Shown here one piece after another: positions 36,601 to 49,710 of a stretch of 64,000 nt of DNA. Origin of the DNA: Entonaema liquescens (taxonomy: Eukaryota; Ascomycota; Sordariomycetes; Xylariales; Xylariaceae); assembly GCA_902805475.1 (NCBI GenBank), contig CADCSX010000025.1:682001-746000 (forward strand). Reading direction: 5' to 3'. Within the stretch, counting starts at the first letter, position 1; each line of letters opens with the position of its first letter. Both the position numbers and the translations under genes were made by a program. The notes below the pieces were generated by a model, which was not told the origin of the DNA, did no database searches, and saw nothing but the letters and a program-made list of their open reading frames with translations.

Positions 36601-37522
36601 TAGGCAAAGGTCGAATAGAGGATCTGCATTGATACTATTTTGGGTAAGTCGCATCGTCTTAAACTCTTTGGTTCCTGTGGCGCAGATGGGGATCCCCGCA
36701 GCTTTAAATCTTCTTTTCTTCAGGGATTTTCTTAACTCATAAGATCTAAGTAGCAGCCAGGGCAGCTCGAGTGCTAAATACAGCTCAGACCCAGATGCAA
36801 ACCAGAGGCGGGTTTCTGCAATGGATATCTTGGGCTGCATGGTATTGGTATCTTTTGGTATCTTACAAGGGGACCAGGGGACAAGGGGGATAATTAGCGG
36901 GGCTGCCTTTTCAAGGCTTTACGATTCGTCATCTCTTGTTTTCTCTTATTTTTAGTTCCACTTTTCATATCCCATTTTGAAAAGTCTCTTTTTAAAGTAA
37001 TTTTTTTGATGTGGCTTTGACATAATAGAGTATAAGCAAGTTCTTGAAACATCTAAAATCTCTAGATGGCTTTCTCTAATGATCCTAAGGACGAACACCT
37101 GAAGCAACCGTCAAATAAGCCCTAGCCTTTTGAACCGGCAGGATGGGATTGGGTAAAAGCTACTTGGACTCGACGAGCGGCACATGTGTAACAGCTACAC
37201 CACATAGTATTCTATATGTGCTCTACAGGCGGATGCACGCTTATGGTTACCAAACCTCACCTAGTCAACTATTTAGTTACATCTATTACGGGATGAGGAC
37301 AAGTACCTACCTACATAGTTAGGCAGACTGTAACATAACCTTATGCAGATGATTGATACCCGAGAGTCAACAATTTCCGATCACTACGGCTACCTGCTTG
37401 CCTACGTCTACCGCACCTCGTGGGGGCGGTTTCGCAGCCTTTGAACATTTCGACGGGCAGAGAACCCCTGTCGTGGAAATACGATTCGTACTTCAGTACT
37501 TCAGAGATACTTAACCTAGGTA
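30648..37522. other. Long intergenic block, no firm gene
   Basis: About 6.9 kb. Open frames are under 120 codons. A minus-strand reading between about 32440 and 31755 looks somewhat protein-like but contains several stops (see findings). A 17-bp tandem duplication (CCTAAACCAAAGTTTTA) is at about 35217-35250. No RNA gene recognised. Confidence 0.5.
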
Positions 37523-38105
37523 CTCGTCAGGATTCCAAACATCCGACCTTTTTCCGGGGCTTCGCCCCTAAGGTCAGGGACTTTTAAAAGGTAACGAACT
37601 TTTAAAAGGTAATTTCTGTGGCTACTTAAATTTAGGTAGGATGCACACCTAATGTTAAGTACTACCCGAATTTTAAATATTATTAATACGTACAATCTTA
37701 ATATTTCAACCTTTTCAATTTTTATATAACGTAACTACCTTTAATCGCAACGGCTTTAACATTATAATAATTATTAGCTTTTTAATTATTTATAATATAT
37801 TTTATTTATTTTTATTTATTTTTATTACAAATTGGTGAGTATTATTTGAGTGTAAGAAAAGCGACAACAAAAGTGACGATAATCGCATTAGATTAACGTT
37901 TTATTACATAATATAAAGTTAAGGCATTAGATCTTTGCATGTAAATAGCACTATTCAGTTTGATTGAAATACTTAAATTTGTATGGTTAGCACTAGTAAA
38001 AATTTGTACTAAAATTTACCTTTTAAAAGTTCGTTACCTTTTAAAAGTCCCTGACCTTAGGGGCGAAGCCCCGGAAAAAGGTCGGATGTTTGGAATCCTG
38101 ACGAG
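37523..38105. mobile_element. MITE with perfect 90-bp terminal inverted repeats
   Basis: Positions 37523-37612 and 38016-38105 are exact reverse complements over all 90 bp. The element is 583 bp and is flanked by TA on both sides (37521-37522 and 38106-38107), the target duplication of Tc1/mariner/pogo-type transposons. Each TIR starts CTCGTCAGGATTCC, contains a GC-rich mini-hairpin (GGGGC-TTC-GCCCC) and ends in two copies of the palindrome CTTTTAAAAG. The 403-bp core is AT-rich with no coding frame. It is therefore non-autonomous, presumably mobilised by a transposase elsewhere in the genome. Confidence 0.95.
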
Positions 38106-41100
38106 TACTCAGCCTGCGTCACAAAATCGCATAGTACCATTTTTTGATTTGCTATGAAATTAGCTCCGTATGCCCGTGTAAGTCAGGCTGCGGCTCTTGA
38201 CAGTGACTTTTGGGAGATTGACATACGCCTTCTTGTTTTCTTGCTTGTCGGAAGCCTACCAAAACTGCCTCAGTTATTTACTGTGTAAAGGGTAAGTAGG
38301 AAACAAATCCCGAGAGCTCTCTTAGGAGAGCGGAAGTTGCCGAACTATCACGTTGTAAGATATTCGTAACGGTCTGCAAATCCAAGGGAGCCGCACCAGT
38401 CGCCGAAAACCATACTGTCGGAATTTAGCTATATTACGTTCTACTGCTAGCTGTCTCAGAATCTCTTTCGTACGATCTGTGTATCCGAAGCCTTGGGTTT
38501 GGTAGGTACCTCGTAGATTAATATGTAAATGTAGAGAGTGTTTAGAAAAGCTGCATCCCTGTCATAACCGAGGTCTCCCCCTTTATCGCTACCTGTTGCA
38601 GAAAATGTCTTCTAGCAACAAAACAACGTTGGCAGCACGTATATATATAATTATAATTTCGAAACTGGAATAAAGTAGATAATGGAGAAATTAGTCCAAG
38701 CAACAGTCGTACGCATGAATTGCCCTTACATATTTTGCGGAATAAAATGCCTATTAAGTGTCTTGTAATTGCGTTAATTGCGTGAGATAGAGATGGTAAT
38801 ATTTTAATGTGTGCTACTATGGTATGTGCTTGCATCTTGGGTGTAGTAAAAATAAGGTATTGTTAGTTAACCCGTACTAAAAAGATCAACACCATTACAC
38901 TAAAGTCATGGTGTTGTCCCTTGCCCAGCCACCCCGTGCTGCAAGACATCGATAAGTCTGTGCTGGAGGGTGTAGTTGCCAATCAATGGATACAGATCGA
39001 TCTTTTGTACTTTGTATTTTGTACCTCCGGAGAGGCGACCCGACACGCCGGTATGCAGGTACATCTACTAGCTGCGAAACTACCTACCTAACCCTTGGAA
39101 TTACAATTGAAATGTGATCTCAAAATGCTTAACACCTCCCAATTCGCTAACCATTCGCTAAAGCCCCTCCATCACAAACCAAACCGTATATACCCCAAAG
39201 TTGTATACCCCAAAATTTCCTATCTTTTTTATTACAAGGAGAAAACTGGGTATTCGAAAGGTCGCGACTCATTCACCGCCTTAGATTATCAACAACTTTT
39301 TAAAAACTACGTGGTACCCTAAAAGAGATAATGTTGGGGATAGGATGATCTTCTATTACGTCTCCACGTCTGTCGCGACGAAAGTAGGAAGATCAAAATG
39401 TATTCGAGTGGTCACATCCACAGTGTCGGGATCCCGATTCCTGGGATTCCTCTCAGCTGTTTGGCATCCGCCTGCATGTACGATGAGTTACGCAACGATG
39501 CTGGATGTTTCTCGCTGCCAGCTTTTCGTATGAGACAAATCTGTTCCATGAGGGCGGTCTATCAGGGGAATGAAAGGGCTTTCGCACGTCTCCACAGCGA
39601 CTCGCGGCTTACAACTTACAGCTCACAGCTCACAGCTCACAACTCACAGCTCACAGCTCACTTACAGCTTCCGCTTTCTTCAAAGCTCACCTTTGCTAGA
39701 CTTCATCAGCGTACCTATATTCAGCCCTTCATTGAAAATGCGCCATCCGCACTAGGGAATCCTCCTTAGCGCTGATGTTGGATATCGTCGTTCTTGTCGA
39801 ATTTCTTTCGTATATCCAGAATGGCATCTGAGAATAGCATCAGAGAGAGTTTAGATCAATCTTATCGCGCCATCTTCGCTTTCACCCTGGCACGGACCCA
39901 TGTCGTCGCCCAGCCAGCCTCCCCTGATGAAACCATGGGCTGATATCCTTGCCGCAGAGCCCTCCCACGCTAGAGGCATGCTCCGTTCTGTACCCACAGA
40001 CCTCCCTACAATAGTCTAGCCAAATCGACCAGCAAACTTTTGAAAGTTCTATTCTCAACGTCCAAGATCCAACGTGGATCTCATCAGACATCAGACCCTT
40101 CACACGGTTCACGTCATCCCTACTCCTTGTCGACTGTTGTCAATGTCAAAATCTCTATACCCCGGGGCTTCTCCGCTCAGATCCCCCTCCGTACCAATTT
40201 TCATTTGCGGCTCCTTCTAATAATAATTAGACCTCGCAATCTTGAGGAATCAGAATAGTGTTCACAGAAATAGGTACCTCATTACCTGAAATTCACCTAC
40301 CGTTGCACTTGGCCCCACAGGCTTTTTGGTAGGTAGCACATTATCAGCCTACGGCTCATTCGGCGCAGATTCCCACAAACCCCCATCGCCATTCGGGTGT
40401 CCCTTGATTTTTAGCCACTTAGCGCGTTTCCTTGTTTGCCTCTCATAGCGGCATTCAGTTCTGAACCTGCTAGTCCTGCCTTACATGCTGTAGCTCCCCT
40501 CGAAACCGCCCGTAATTTTCTTCATTTTCCGTAAACCGTCGAGCCCGTAGCACAGTAGGTTTGGCTTTTTTTGGTTTTATTTTTTCTGCATCACTTCAAT
40601 CGATGTGGAGGCCTCCGTCGATCATATTTACGGTTCCATATGTGACGATAGGGACGATGAGCAGAATGCTAAATCTGCCCACATCGGCTCACTGTTCTTA
40701 ATAAGCATCAAAACGCGGGACGATGACAGGTGCTCTGCATGGTCCGTCCTGTCTGTGCGAGGTACATATGTTGTACTGTTATTCGGCAAGGAAGATCTTA
40801 TGGGATCTTCCCTTGACCCCTGTCGCCACCAGGGCAAGCATCACAAATCGATACCCCTTGCTCGCTGCCCCGGCCCACATTATTCGCAGGCTTACTTCCC
40901 TACCGATTCGGATGCGATCCTCCAACACTTCTGTACATCTTGTACATCCGTACATAGGCATCTTGACCATGGGCCAGTCCTCCAGGCCGTCCCCGCAGAC
41001 AGTCGAGGACCACACCCACCTAGAAACGTTGATCTTCCTATTGGCGTGAACCTCCACTAGTCTCATCAACGGTCATGCGTTCATCCGCGAAGTTTACGCT

Positions 41101-42655
41101 GAGCTAATGTAATGAAGGACCAATTACCAGCTCCCAGATGGCCCAGCCGAGATGCTATGTTTTCCTTATCCTGCTCTTTCTACGAGGATCATGCTTACCG
41201 CTGTACCTCAGTTTTGGTAAGTATGCCATGCATTTTGGGCTTGAGGTACCTAGAGCCGTGTGGACGGCTCTTGTCGTCTTAGCCGTGCCGTATTCCTCCT
41301 CTGTTTCGTCTGGATCTAGCCTAGTCGTTGGGTACACTGAACAAGATTTCCCGATTTCGAAACCTATGAACAGAAATTATGCCTAGCAGTGTAGCGGCTG
41401 TCTTTCCGCAGTTACTACTCTTGTATTGACGTTTCCGGTTGGGGTCTACAATGGCAAGGGTTATCTGTTGGTTCTTTGGCAGGCCACCATAACACGGCAT
41501 TAGCCATTCAGCCGAGAAACCAAATGGTCACGGCCCACTCGATATAGACGTTGCTACATCTGCTATCATCCATGACGGAAAAGGTGTGTGGCTCAGCAGT
41601 TACCATGCTGGGGGATTTTTTTCTTATTACCACACCTAGCCTATTAAGCGTGCGGCTTCTGACCTGGCGAGCCTTAAAACGTGCATTCAGTCCCTTTTCA
41701 ATATCTCTACCGTATCTGGGCAGGTACCGTCCTAGGCTGACCCAACATCCACGAACACCCTCTTCTCTAGCCCGTGCAGGCCCTGTCTCTTTTCTTCGGA
41801 CCATCCCTGGACATTTCTCCGTAAGGATGGGATGTACCATTCGGTATTAATTCCACCTCTGTCATCCTCAAGAGCAGGGGTTTCCTCGAAGGCGTCTCGT
41901 TGCGACCACGGTCAACCTTCAAGGCCCAATACATACATAACACAAGGCCTGCCAGTGTCTAGACGTTTTGAGGCGACCGACCCCACCATCATTCGAGGAT
42001 TCTCGATTTATTTCACGACCCATCATAGAATTAAGAAGGACAGACTCCAAGATTATTTCTTTCCCTTCCTAACGTATACCTTCTGGCTTCATATCTATGC
42101 CTCGCAAACCTCTTGCTATCCAACCTTGTCGGTGACAAACAAGCTCAACAAGGACTGTACTACTATAGCTTGCGTCTCCTGACTACCTTCTCGACGATTC
42201 GATATATATTCAGCAAATATTCACCAGTTGGAACACATCTACTTTACGAGCTTTCGGGTACCAGTATCTAATTTCATCTACGATAACTCCTGAAAGAGAT
42301 TTATCGGCGATATATCTAAGGGAAAGCACCGCCAACTCCTACCCTGAATCCTCATTAGGTATATACGATTGCCTTCGGCAGGACTAGAAGTTCTGAAAAC
42401 TACTTGGCGTCTAAGGTGGTCTGCTATTAGAGCACTTGATAACCTCATCAAGCAACCAGGGTAGTGTTCGATTTTACTACTAGCTTAAGGCTTAGAGAGA
42501 CCATTCTTTTAGCCGTATCAATATCTTGACGAATATCGACAGTGGAAAAGTTGGGGCTTTTTTTGGAGCAGCTTTGAACGATATACTTTGGCAAGTAGCC
42601 CCCTTAGCTTTTGGAATCACATCGTCTTCGATACCCAATCTCCACAACATTTCCA
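38106..42655. other. Intergenic block upstream of the homeobox gene
   Basis: About 4.5 kb. Frames reach about 150 codons (40605-41060) but lack splice context or recognisable features. The right part is likely to include a long leader and promoter of the homeobox regulator. It holds an octamer tandem repeat (CTCACAG type) at 39610-39665 and three AGGTACCT palindromes (38504, 40272, 41244). Confidence 0.5.
39610..39668. repeat. Short tandem repeat, CAGCTCA type units
   Basis: About seven 8-bp units of AGCTCACA with single-base variants (AACTCACA), bounded by ACTTACAGCT on both sides. Confidence 0.85.
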
Positions 42656-44943
42656 ATGCTCGTTACCAGGCATCTCGATACAGAGCAGCACCACTGGTCT
42701 AGCAAACTTGAGACCGCCTTCCACAAATCTACAAGCCCACGCATGTCGAGCTACGACGGCCATTTGTCGACGCAGCCTGATTGGCACGGGCAATACTCTT
42801 ATCTCCCTCCCGGAGGAGAGAGCAGTATTTTCGCACAGTCCTTTGAGCAAGTTTCAGGCTCAAGTAGTAACAATGATGTCGCTTCTCAGCAGCGCCCGTC
42901 AAGTGCGCATAATAGCAATCTTGAGAGCACAACCCAGACAACTCATAGCAGCTTAAACTCACCGATGAGCCACCATCGTATATTGGACCCTCTTGGACTG
43001 CGGCAACCGAAGGCCGAATCTCCTGCACATGAACAGCCTGACGTACAGGGAGCGAGCTATGCTATAAAGGCCGAGTCTGCACACGAAGAATCGTTAGCTT
43101 CGGCGGATGCCCAAGGGCTTCCCCTCGGACAGAACACAATAAGCTCGACATCATCAGCTGGACAGGGCCAGGAAGTTACGGCTGTTCCAGCCAGAAGCGA
43201 AGATGCTGCTTTAGAGAAGGATGAAGATGACGATGTATTGGACGACGATGAAATGGTAGAAGCCGAGGGAGATGTAGCGACACATCCCCAGACTGCAGCT
43301 GAGCGCACGGCTGCCCGTAGGAAAATGAAGCGTTTTAGGTAGGGCGTGATATTGCAGTGGCCCATAAACTATGCTGACAATAGTAGGCTTACGCACCAAC
43401 AAACCCGATTCCTTATGAGCGAATTCGCAAAGCAGCCTCACCCGGATGCTGCGCATCGAGAACGGCTTTCGAGAGAGATCCCTGGGCTAAGCCCCAGGCA
43501 GGTTCAAGTCTGGTTTCAAAACAGGTAAGACTACCAAAGTGCCCTTTTTATCTCGAGAATCTAAACAGTTGCAGGAGAGCGAAAATCAAGAGGCTCACAG
43601 CTGACGATCGAGACCGAATGATCAAAATGCGTGCCGTACCGGATGATTTCGATAATGTGCAGGCACTGCATTCTCCTTACGGAGCTGTGCACGGACTAGG
43701 AACACCTATTACACCTCCTGTTGACTTTGGAACCTCATCGTACACAGACCATATGATGCGACCACTGATGGTAGATGGCATGCGTAGAGGTGATAACGAC
43801 GACCATATGTCTTCCACGGGTCTAAGCCCGGCTTTTGGAAGCATCGGTTTTACACCTCCTGGGACGATGAACAACTCTGATCTTCTCTCACCGCTGTCGC
43901 AATCTTCAAGTGACCGAGGCTATTATTCCAGCCACTTGACAAGTCCTCTTGGAGGAGCTCACAGGACTTCAAACCCCTTCGCTAGGCAAAATAGCCTCGA
44001 CTCTGGTGTGCAAATGCACTCGCCAAATAGGCAGCAAATCCGACCTCTACAGCCGCTTCAGCTCAGAGAGACATTATCCAGGTCAAGACCGGAGAATCTG
44101 CAGTCTCCTCTACGCTCGAGCATGTCATGGAAGGGTGATTCAATCGACTACACCACATACTCAAACACTAGTGGCAGTCCGGGGATCGGGGGCAGGCATC
44201 AATCTATCTACCAGCCTGACCAGATGGGAAGCAACCCATCTAGCTCACTGAACTATGACTCGGGCTCGTATTCTTGTAAGGAGGGATTTCATTTGTGACC
44301 TATTTAATACCGGTTGCTGACTCCTCCTATAGCTCCGGGTGTCCAAACCTCTCCTACCAATATCAACTACTCGAGCCTACAGCAGCCTTCGCAAAATAGG
44401 TCACGCCTTAGAGCTGCCTCCGCGACTCTGCCACTTGGTCTAGACCTCCGACATCAATATCGGCCCATGTCTTCTAGCCATAGTATTCAGTCTCCTGGCC
44501 ATTCTTCTACGCCTCGAGTTCCTACCTCTTCACCTTACGGGTCATCATCTGCATATACTACGAGCTTCCCGTCAGCTCCCCTATCGGCACCAATCGACTT
44601 TCCGCTGTCCAGGACGCCTGGAATTAATAGAACTTCGGTGCAAGATTACTCCATGTCTCAAATGAGCGCGCCAATTGCGCCCCCTCAGGACTTCACCCAG
44701 GCGCTACACGGTGGTATAGGCAGTTCGAGTTCTAGGACCCCCATGAGAGATTCATTTGGAGGCGGTCCTTTGAATGTCAACCAAGGACAAGGGTCCAGTG
44801 AGAGAAGTGAAGAGTATTCGCAGGAAGGGCTAAGCGGATCTGGCTCGGGTTTGAAGCGCAAACGAAGTTCGTTCAGCCTCTCGCAGGGTGGGCACACGCC
44901 TGGACCAGCCCAGACCTCGCAATCATACGGACACACAACTTAA
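42656..44943 (+). CDS. Homeobox transcription factor
   Basis: Exons 42656-43338, 43387-43524, 43575-44275 and 44333-44943 (introns of 48, 50 and 57 nt) give 710 residues. The homeodomain spans about residues 222-282: RRKMKRFRLTHQQTRFLMSE leads helix 1, LSREIPGLSPRQVQVWFQNR forms helix 2 to helix 3, then RAKIKRL. The recognition-helix residues WFQNRR are intact. Two introns split the homeodomain codons for Arg228 and Arg274. Upstream is an acidic run (EDDDVLDDDEMVEAEGD); the long C-terminal half is Ser/Pro/Gln-rich and ends with a basic LKRKRSS patch. Such fungal regulators control conidiation, hyphal growth and fruiting-body development (Podospora pah1, Magnaporthe HOX genes); the exact orthologue is not assigned. 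The start could also be the ATG at 42743 (MSSYDGHLS). Confidence 0.92.
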
Positions 44944-46733
44944 AGGATGCGCCACTTAGGCCCGTACTCCTCGAAATTTTAAGCACGAAGCACTGTAACA
45001 CAGAAAACTCGAAAATAATGCGGCGCTCTTCTGGTTCGATTTTGAAAATAATACCCGATTTTATTTTTTTAAGGATTCTTCTAGACTATCTTGTGTTACT
45101 ATATACATTTTTATTCATTTCTTCTTTGCATTTTTGGGCGGTTGGATGCGCCACAGCGCGATGACGGGTTTGGGGAGTATCGAGTGTTTGGTTTGGCGGG
45201 ACCAGAATGATTTTGTTTACGACCTGAGAAAAGAGCATAACATACATACACGCATACATACTGAAAGGAGGGCACGACTGGCGGGGTTTTGGGACGGGAC
45301 GGTCGTGTGGTCAGATGGTGATTCGAGCGAGCATATTTTCCACCGTTTAAGGCGCAGAAGTACCCTTTGCCCACGAGATGTACATAGACACATCTTCGAT
45401 CGAGAGGAATTCTCGTGTTCAATGCAAAGGTTCTGGCTCGCGAAAGCGAACCGAGCTAATGAACAACTTGATCACATTTGTTGAATATCTAGTGCTCGTA
45501 TGGAAATTTATTTCACTTGTAGCTTTCTCTTCCCCGGCTTCCTGTATAGGGATGCACGTAGTGACACGAGTAGTCGGATTACTACATACCTTAGATACCT
45601 CCTGTATGAAGCTTGGTACCGATCCGCATTCCAAATTCTAATCTTCTCCGCAAGTCTTCGTCGATCTATGTTGAGGCTCACGACTAGTAAGGCACGAAGT
45701 GCTCTCCCGGTAGCATTATGGCCAAGGCGGCCCAACGCAAACAACGAGAGAGATACTTACCGAGAATATGCGCCCTAGCTTACTACTACTACAGTACGCT
45801 AGGTTGTCTATCTGCCTACCTTATAGCGTACATGAGACCAAGTCGTAGTAGCGTGGAGAAAGAGGGTTTTGCCCCTAAATTCGGAATGTAACGCCGATAG
45901 ATGGTAAATCTCGTTTTGGAGAGATCTCGTTCCACTCAGAATTCCCCGAACACGTTTTAGCAATTAACAGAGACGGCCCTCCCTACCCAGGCAGCGCTTC
46001 GATGCGACATTGCAGCTGCCAGACAGCTAACATATCTCCCTCTCTTTCCACTTGCTCATTTCGTTTTATTTTTTAGATCCATTTCCGGGTGTGCGGGTGT
46101 TGGTCGTGCAGGCAGAAGAGAGACGGCATGGTTGACCAGGGAGGGGTTTCTGACTTACATGATAACTATTTCGGAAGAAAAGAGAAGACAGTAGAAAGAA
46201 AAAAAATTAGCGGATCCCTATATCGCGGACCTCCTCATCATCTTGCTTAATGGGTAAGAAGAGAAGAGATCTGAAAGCAAGGAGTTATTACATACATACG
46301 TGGTAACAAACACAGACTATCATCAAACGTCTACTAGGGGTCTACCATTATTCATATATATAGCTTCTCCTCGACAAGAAGGAGGTGATAAGAAAGTTTT
46401 CCTGGGATATCCCGTCTTCGCGACTCGAGGAGTTGTTATGTTATGTTATGTTATGCAAGCATCGCAGCGAAAGGCGCGGTAACAAGCTCTTGGAGCTGCG
46501 CACACAGCGTTACATGGATGCACCCGGGGTGCTTTAGAAAAAAAGGCCAATAATGGTTAGGAGAGTCCCAAAGCTGACAACTGCATGGATGGGTTGCACA
46601 AGACGCAGCCCGTTGCATACGAAAGGGATGGGATTTATGACGGCTGCTGCGTCTGGGTGCGACCCTCCCACAAAAAGATTTACCAAGGTATACCCAAGGT
46701 AGAGGAGGAAGAGAGAAAAGAGAGGGCCTATGC

Positions 46734-46796
46734 TGCAGCAGCAGCAGCAGCAGCAGTGGTGGTGGTGGTGGTGGTGATGGTGGTAGTATAATGCTA
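46734..46796. repeat. Compound microsatellite (GCA)n-(GGT)n
   Basis: About eight GCA units run directly into about seven GGT units, then a GATGGTGGTAGT tail. Confidence 0.95.
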
Positions 46797-47095
46797 TGCA
46801 GGAGGGAGAAGGGAAAGGCATACGTACGGCGCAGTGCAGTGATACCCTGTCGGGAGCTGGATCTTAGTTCTGTGGAAGACAGCACAGGGACCCGAACGCT
46901 GTGCCAGATACCACGACATAACGATTGGTTCAGATCTTCGGGCGCGGGAAGGACTTTGCTGGACCGGGCCATACTATGTAGTCCCCCAACTTCGAGGCAG
47001 AGGAGGGATATTCCCGTCAAGCAGGTCGAGGAGAAAGAGCAAGCAAGCCGGCATCCACCCTACCAACAGTAACAACAACAACAACATCGTATTTT

Positions 47096-47196
47096 ATTGC
47101 ATTGTGTATTGTATACTAACAGTATATGCTATGCTCTGTATGTTATGCTATGATATGCCATGCCATGTCATAGCATGACATGACATGGCTTGCAGC
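47096..47196. repeat. ATGCT/ATGYC degenerate pentamer zone with hairpin
   Basis: Many variants of TATGCT, ATGCC and CATGAC in tandem. The stretch at about 47155-47190 can fold back on itself (CCATGTCAT pairing with ATGACATG). Confidence 0.6.
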
Positions 47197-49688
47197 ACCG
47201 CAGATGCTTTGCTTTGCTTTGCTTGCCCGTCGCTCGCCGGCAAAGCTGGTTCAAGTTTGGGAAGCTTAGCTTAGCCTAGGGCAGAGTATAGGGTTAGATT
47301 TCCGGCCAAGGATTCCCGGTACAACGACCGTGCCTAAGACAGATAGACAGCTGCGCTGCGACGCTTAAGATCGCTCTGATATTTTTGGCTAGACGGTACG
47401 TTCAGCGCCCAGCTCCTTCGGGACCATGCCCCGGACAGCGCAGCCATCGGTAGTTTTGTCCTGGTCCTGGTATTATAAAAAGTATCACGATGAAGCTTTT
47501 TTGCGTCATTCCGCGCTGAACGACACATCGCATTGCAGAAGAGGCTTTTCTTTTTTCTTTTCCGCTATTGGTGTTTTTTTTGGTTTGTTTGTTTTGTTGT
47601 TTTTGCCTTATTTCTCTCTCCCACCGTTCAACCACTCATCGAACCAAAGGCTAGACCAAGAGTCTTTTTGTTTTGTTTTTCTTCTTCCCTCCTCGCGTCC
47701 GTCTTGTCTACTCACGGATTCAATCCGTCCATGCCTACGTATCTATGCAGACGCATACAACATCAGCAGCAACGGCCGAATCTTACTGCGGCTAGATTCA
47801 GTCAACGTGTCTCTGCGTCTGAGAGGTTTCCTAGCACTGTCGTGTTCTTCTGTTATTCTTCCGTTTTGACTTTGCTACGCCCACGGCTTATACACACCCA
47901 TCTACAACATACACCCCCCTCCTTCAAGCCACAGGCGCAAGCGCGCGCGCGCTGGCGATCGGTTCTGGACGATTGATCTTGATCGAACAGGCCTAGCCGG
48001 TTACTGCGTTACTGCGTACTGTCAATCAAGGCCGCCGGGTCCGACTGAAGCCACAGTTTGGTTCGTGTTATGCACCTGGCCGTGGCAGCCGGAGGCAGGG
48101 CTATAAGATGTGCTGCTATAGCCCCCCACTCGTTCCACTCTTCCTCGAGTCCTGAATTCCCCTATTGAGATGCAGCGATTCCCATTCCCGTCATAGCCTT
48201 GCCTTTTTCTGTACAGGTAGGTTACTTACCTAGGTAGGTAGGATAACGATGTACTAGATAGGTTAGGTACAGTATGTTACCAGACGTGTAGATACAAAAG
48301 GTACGACGGCACGACGTAGTTGTACATATCTATCCCATGTCTTTTATCTTTTATCTTACCTTACCAATCTCTCCTGTATGTTCTCGCACGAATGCACGGG
48401 TGATAGACGTGCAGAGGGAAAATCCAGGAACGTGATCATTTTAGTCAGACTCGGTGAGGTTCTAGGCTTGCTTCATCTCACAACGAGTCTCCAATCTGCG
48501 AATATCGTTTATTGCACCACATACATAGAGTGACTCAGCAGTTCCATACTGACTGGCCCCTCACCTTACCTATCCGCAGACTGACTGCATCCCCGGATGG
48601 ACCCCTAAGTTCTAGATCCGCCCCTATTCATTAGATATGCCCCTATCCAGACTTACGCGGATGGAAGGGCAAAGGGATCAAGACAACCAACCATGTGCAT
48701 AATGACGGAGACGGGACTTCAGCCTTGAAAACCACGGAGCCTCGCCGAACGGCCCTCTGTGCCCCTAACCTGCTAGCCAGGAACCAACTAGGTAGACTCG
48801 CTAGGATGAGAGATCGCCCGCCATTTAGGCAAAAGGTGTGGAATGACAGCATATGGGGGCACTGGGGGCCAGCCAGCCAGAGAGCCGAGACGATAGCTAG
48901 GTCTAGCCTTACTGGACCCGTATCTATACCTAACCGGATTGAAATTTCCCGGTGAGGCAGCGGTGGGGGAAGAGCGAAAAAGAGAAGTGGGAGAAAGGGA
49001 GGAGGAAGGAAAAAAAACATATGATGAGTGAAAGTTTTCTGCTGTTCTCGTTTCCGCGGAGGGGCAAGGGTAAGGAACACCGCTTAGGGGCAGAACGAAC
49101 CAAAAAATCCCACGATGCCGAACGGTGGGAAATTCCGAAAAGGATCAAGGGTTGAACAGCAGAGGAGAGGTCGGGGCCCCGGAACGACGATCTCCAGAAA
49201 CCGGTTCCTGGAGCCTAGATGCAGTTCGGCACTTTTCATCAGTGGCTGAAGACAATCTCTAAGTGGAACACATCTACCTATCTACCTATCTTCGCGCGAA
49301 CGGTCTACCTGGTATGCGTAGTAGAAAACGGTGTAGGCATGTCTGAGCGGTTTACCGGACTGACACGCTCTGCTTTTCTCGCTCCACCCCCTGGCTACCT
49401 ATCTATTGATTGTACATTGCCTACCGTTACTCGCTAATGTGACCTGCCTCAAAGCTCTACCGAACAATGGTAGCCTGGGCAGCGGTTCGTTATTCGTAGT
49501 CTATCACTGAAACGAGTGGCGGCGCCAGGGGGCTGCTTTGCGAGCAGCGTTCCGCGCCGGGGGGGGAAGGGGCAGGCCATCTCGGCCACGAAGCCCGGTC
49601 GCGGGGCCTGGCTTTGCCCGACTTAATAGGGGGGCGCCGAATCCTAACACCCGCGAGGGAGGCGATCCCTGATGTCTCTCTCCTACGT

Positions 49689-49710
49689 GTATGTGTGTGT
49701 GTGTGTGTGC
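49689..49710. repeat. GT dinucleotide microsatellite
   Basis: About nine GT units after TACGTGTAT, followed by GCATCTAAGTGTGTGTATG. Confidence 0.9.

Noticed and set aside
40605..41060. 151-codon plus-strand frame before the homeobox gene
   Set aside because: No ATG at a sensible place for a full protein, no domain, overlapping frames equally open; more likely leader or promoter DNA.
46451..47020. 189-codon minus-strand frame
   Set aside because: It runs through the GCA/GGT microsatellite (poly-Leu, poly-Pro), which removes stops by chance; the remainder looks non-coding.
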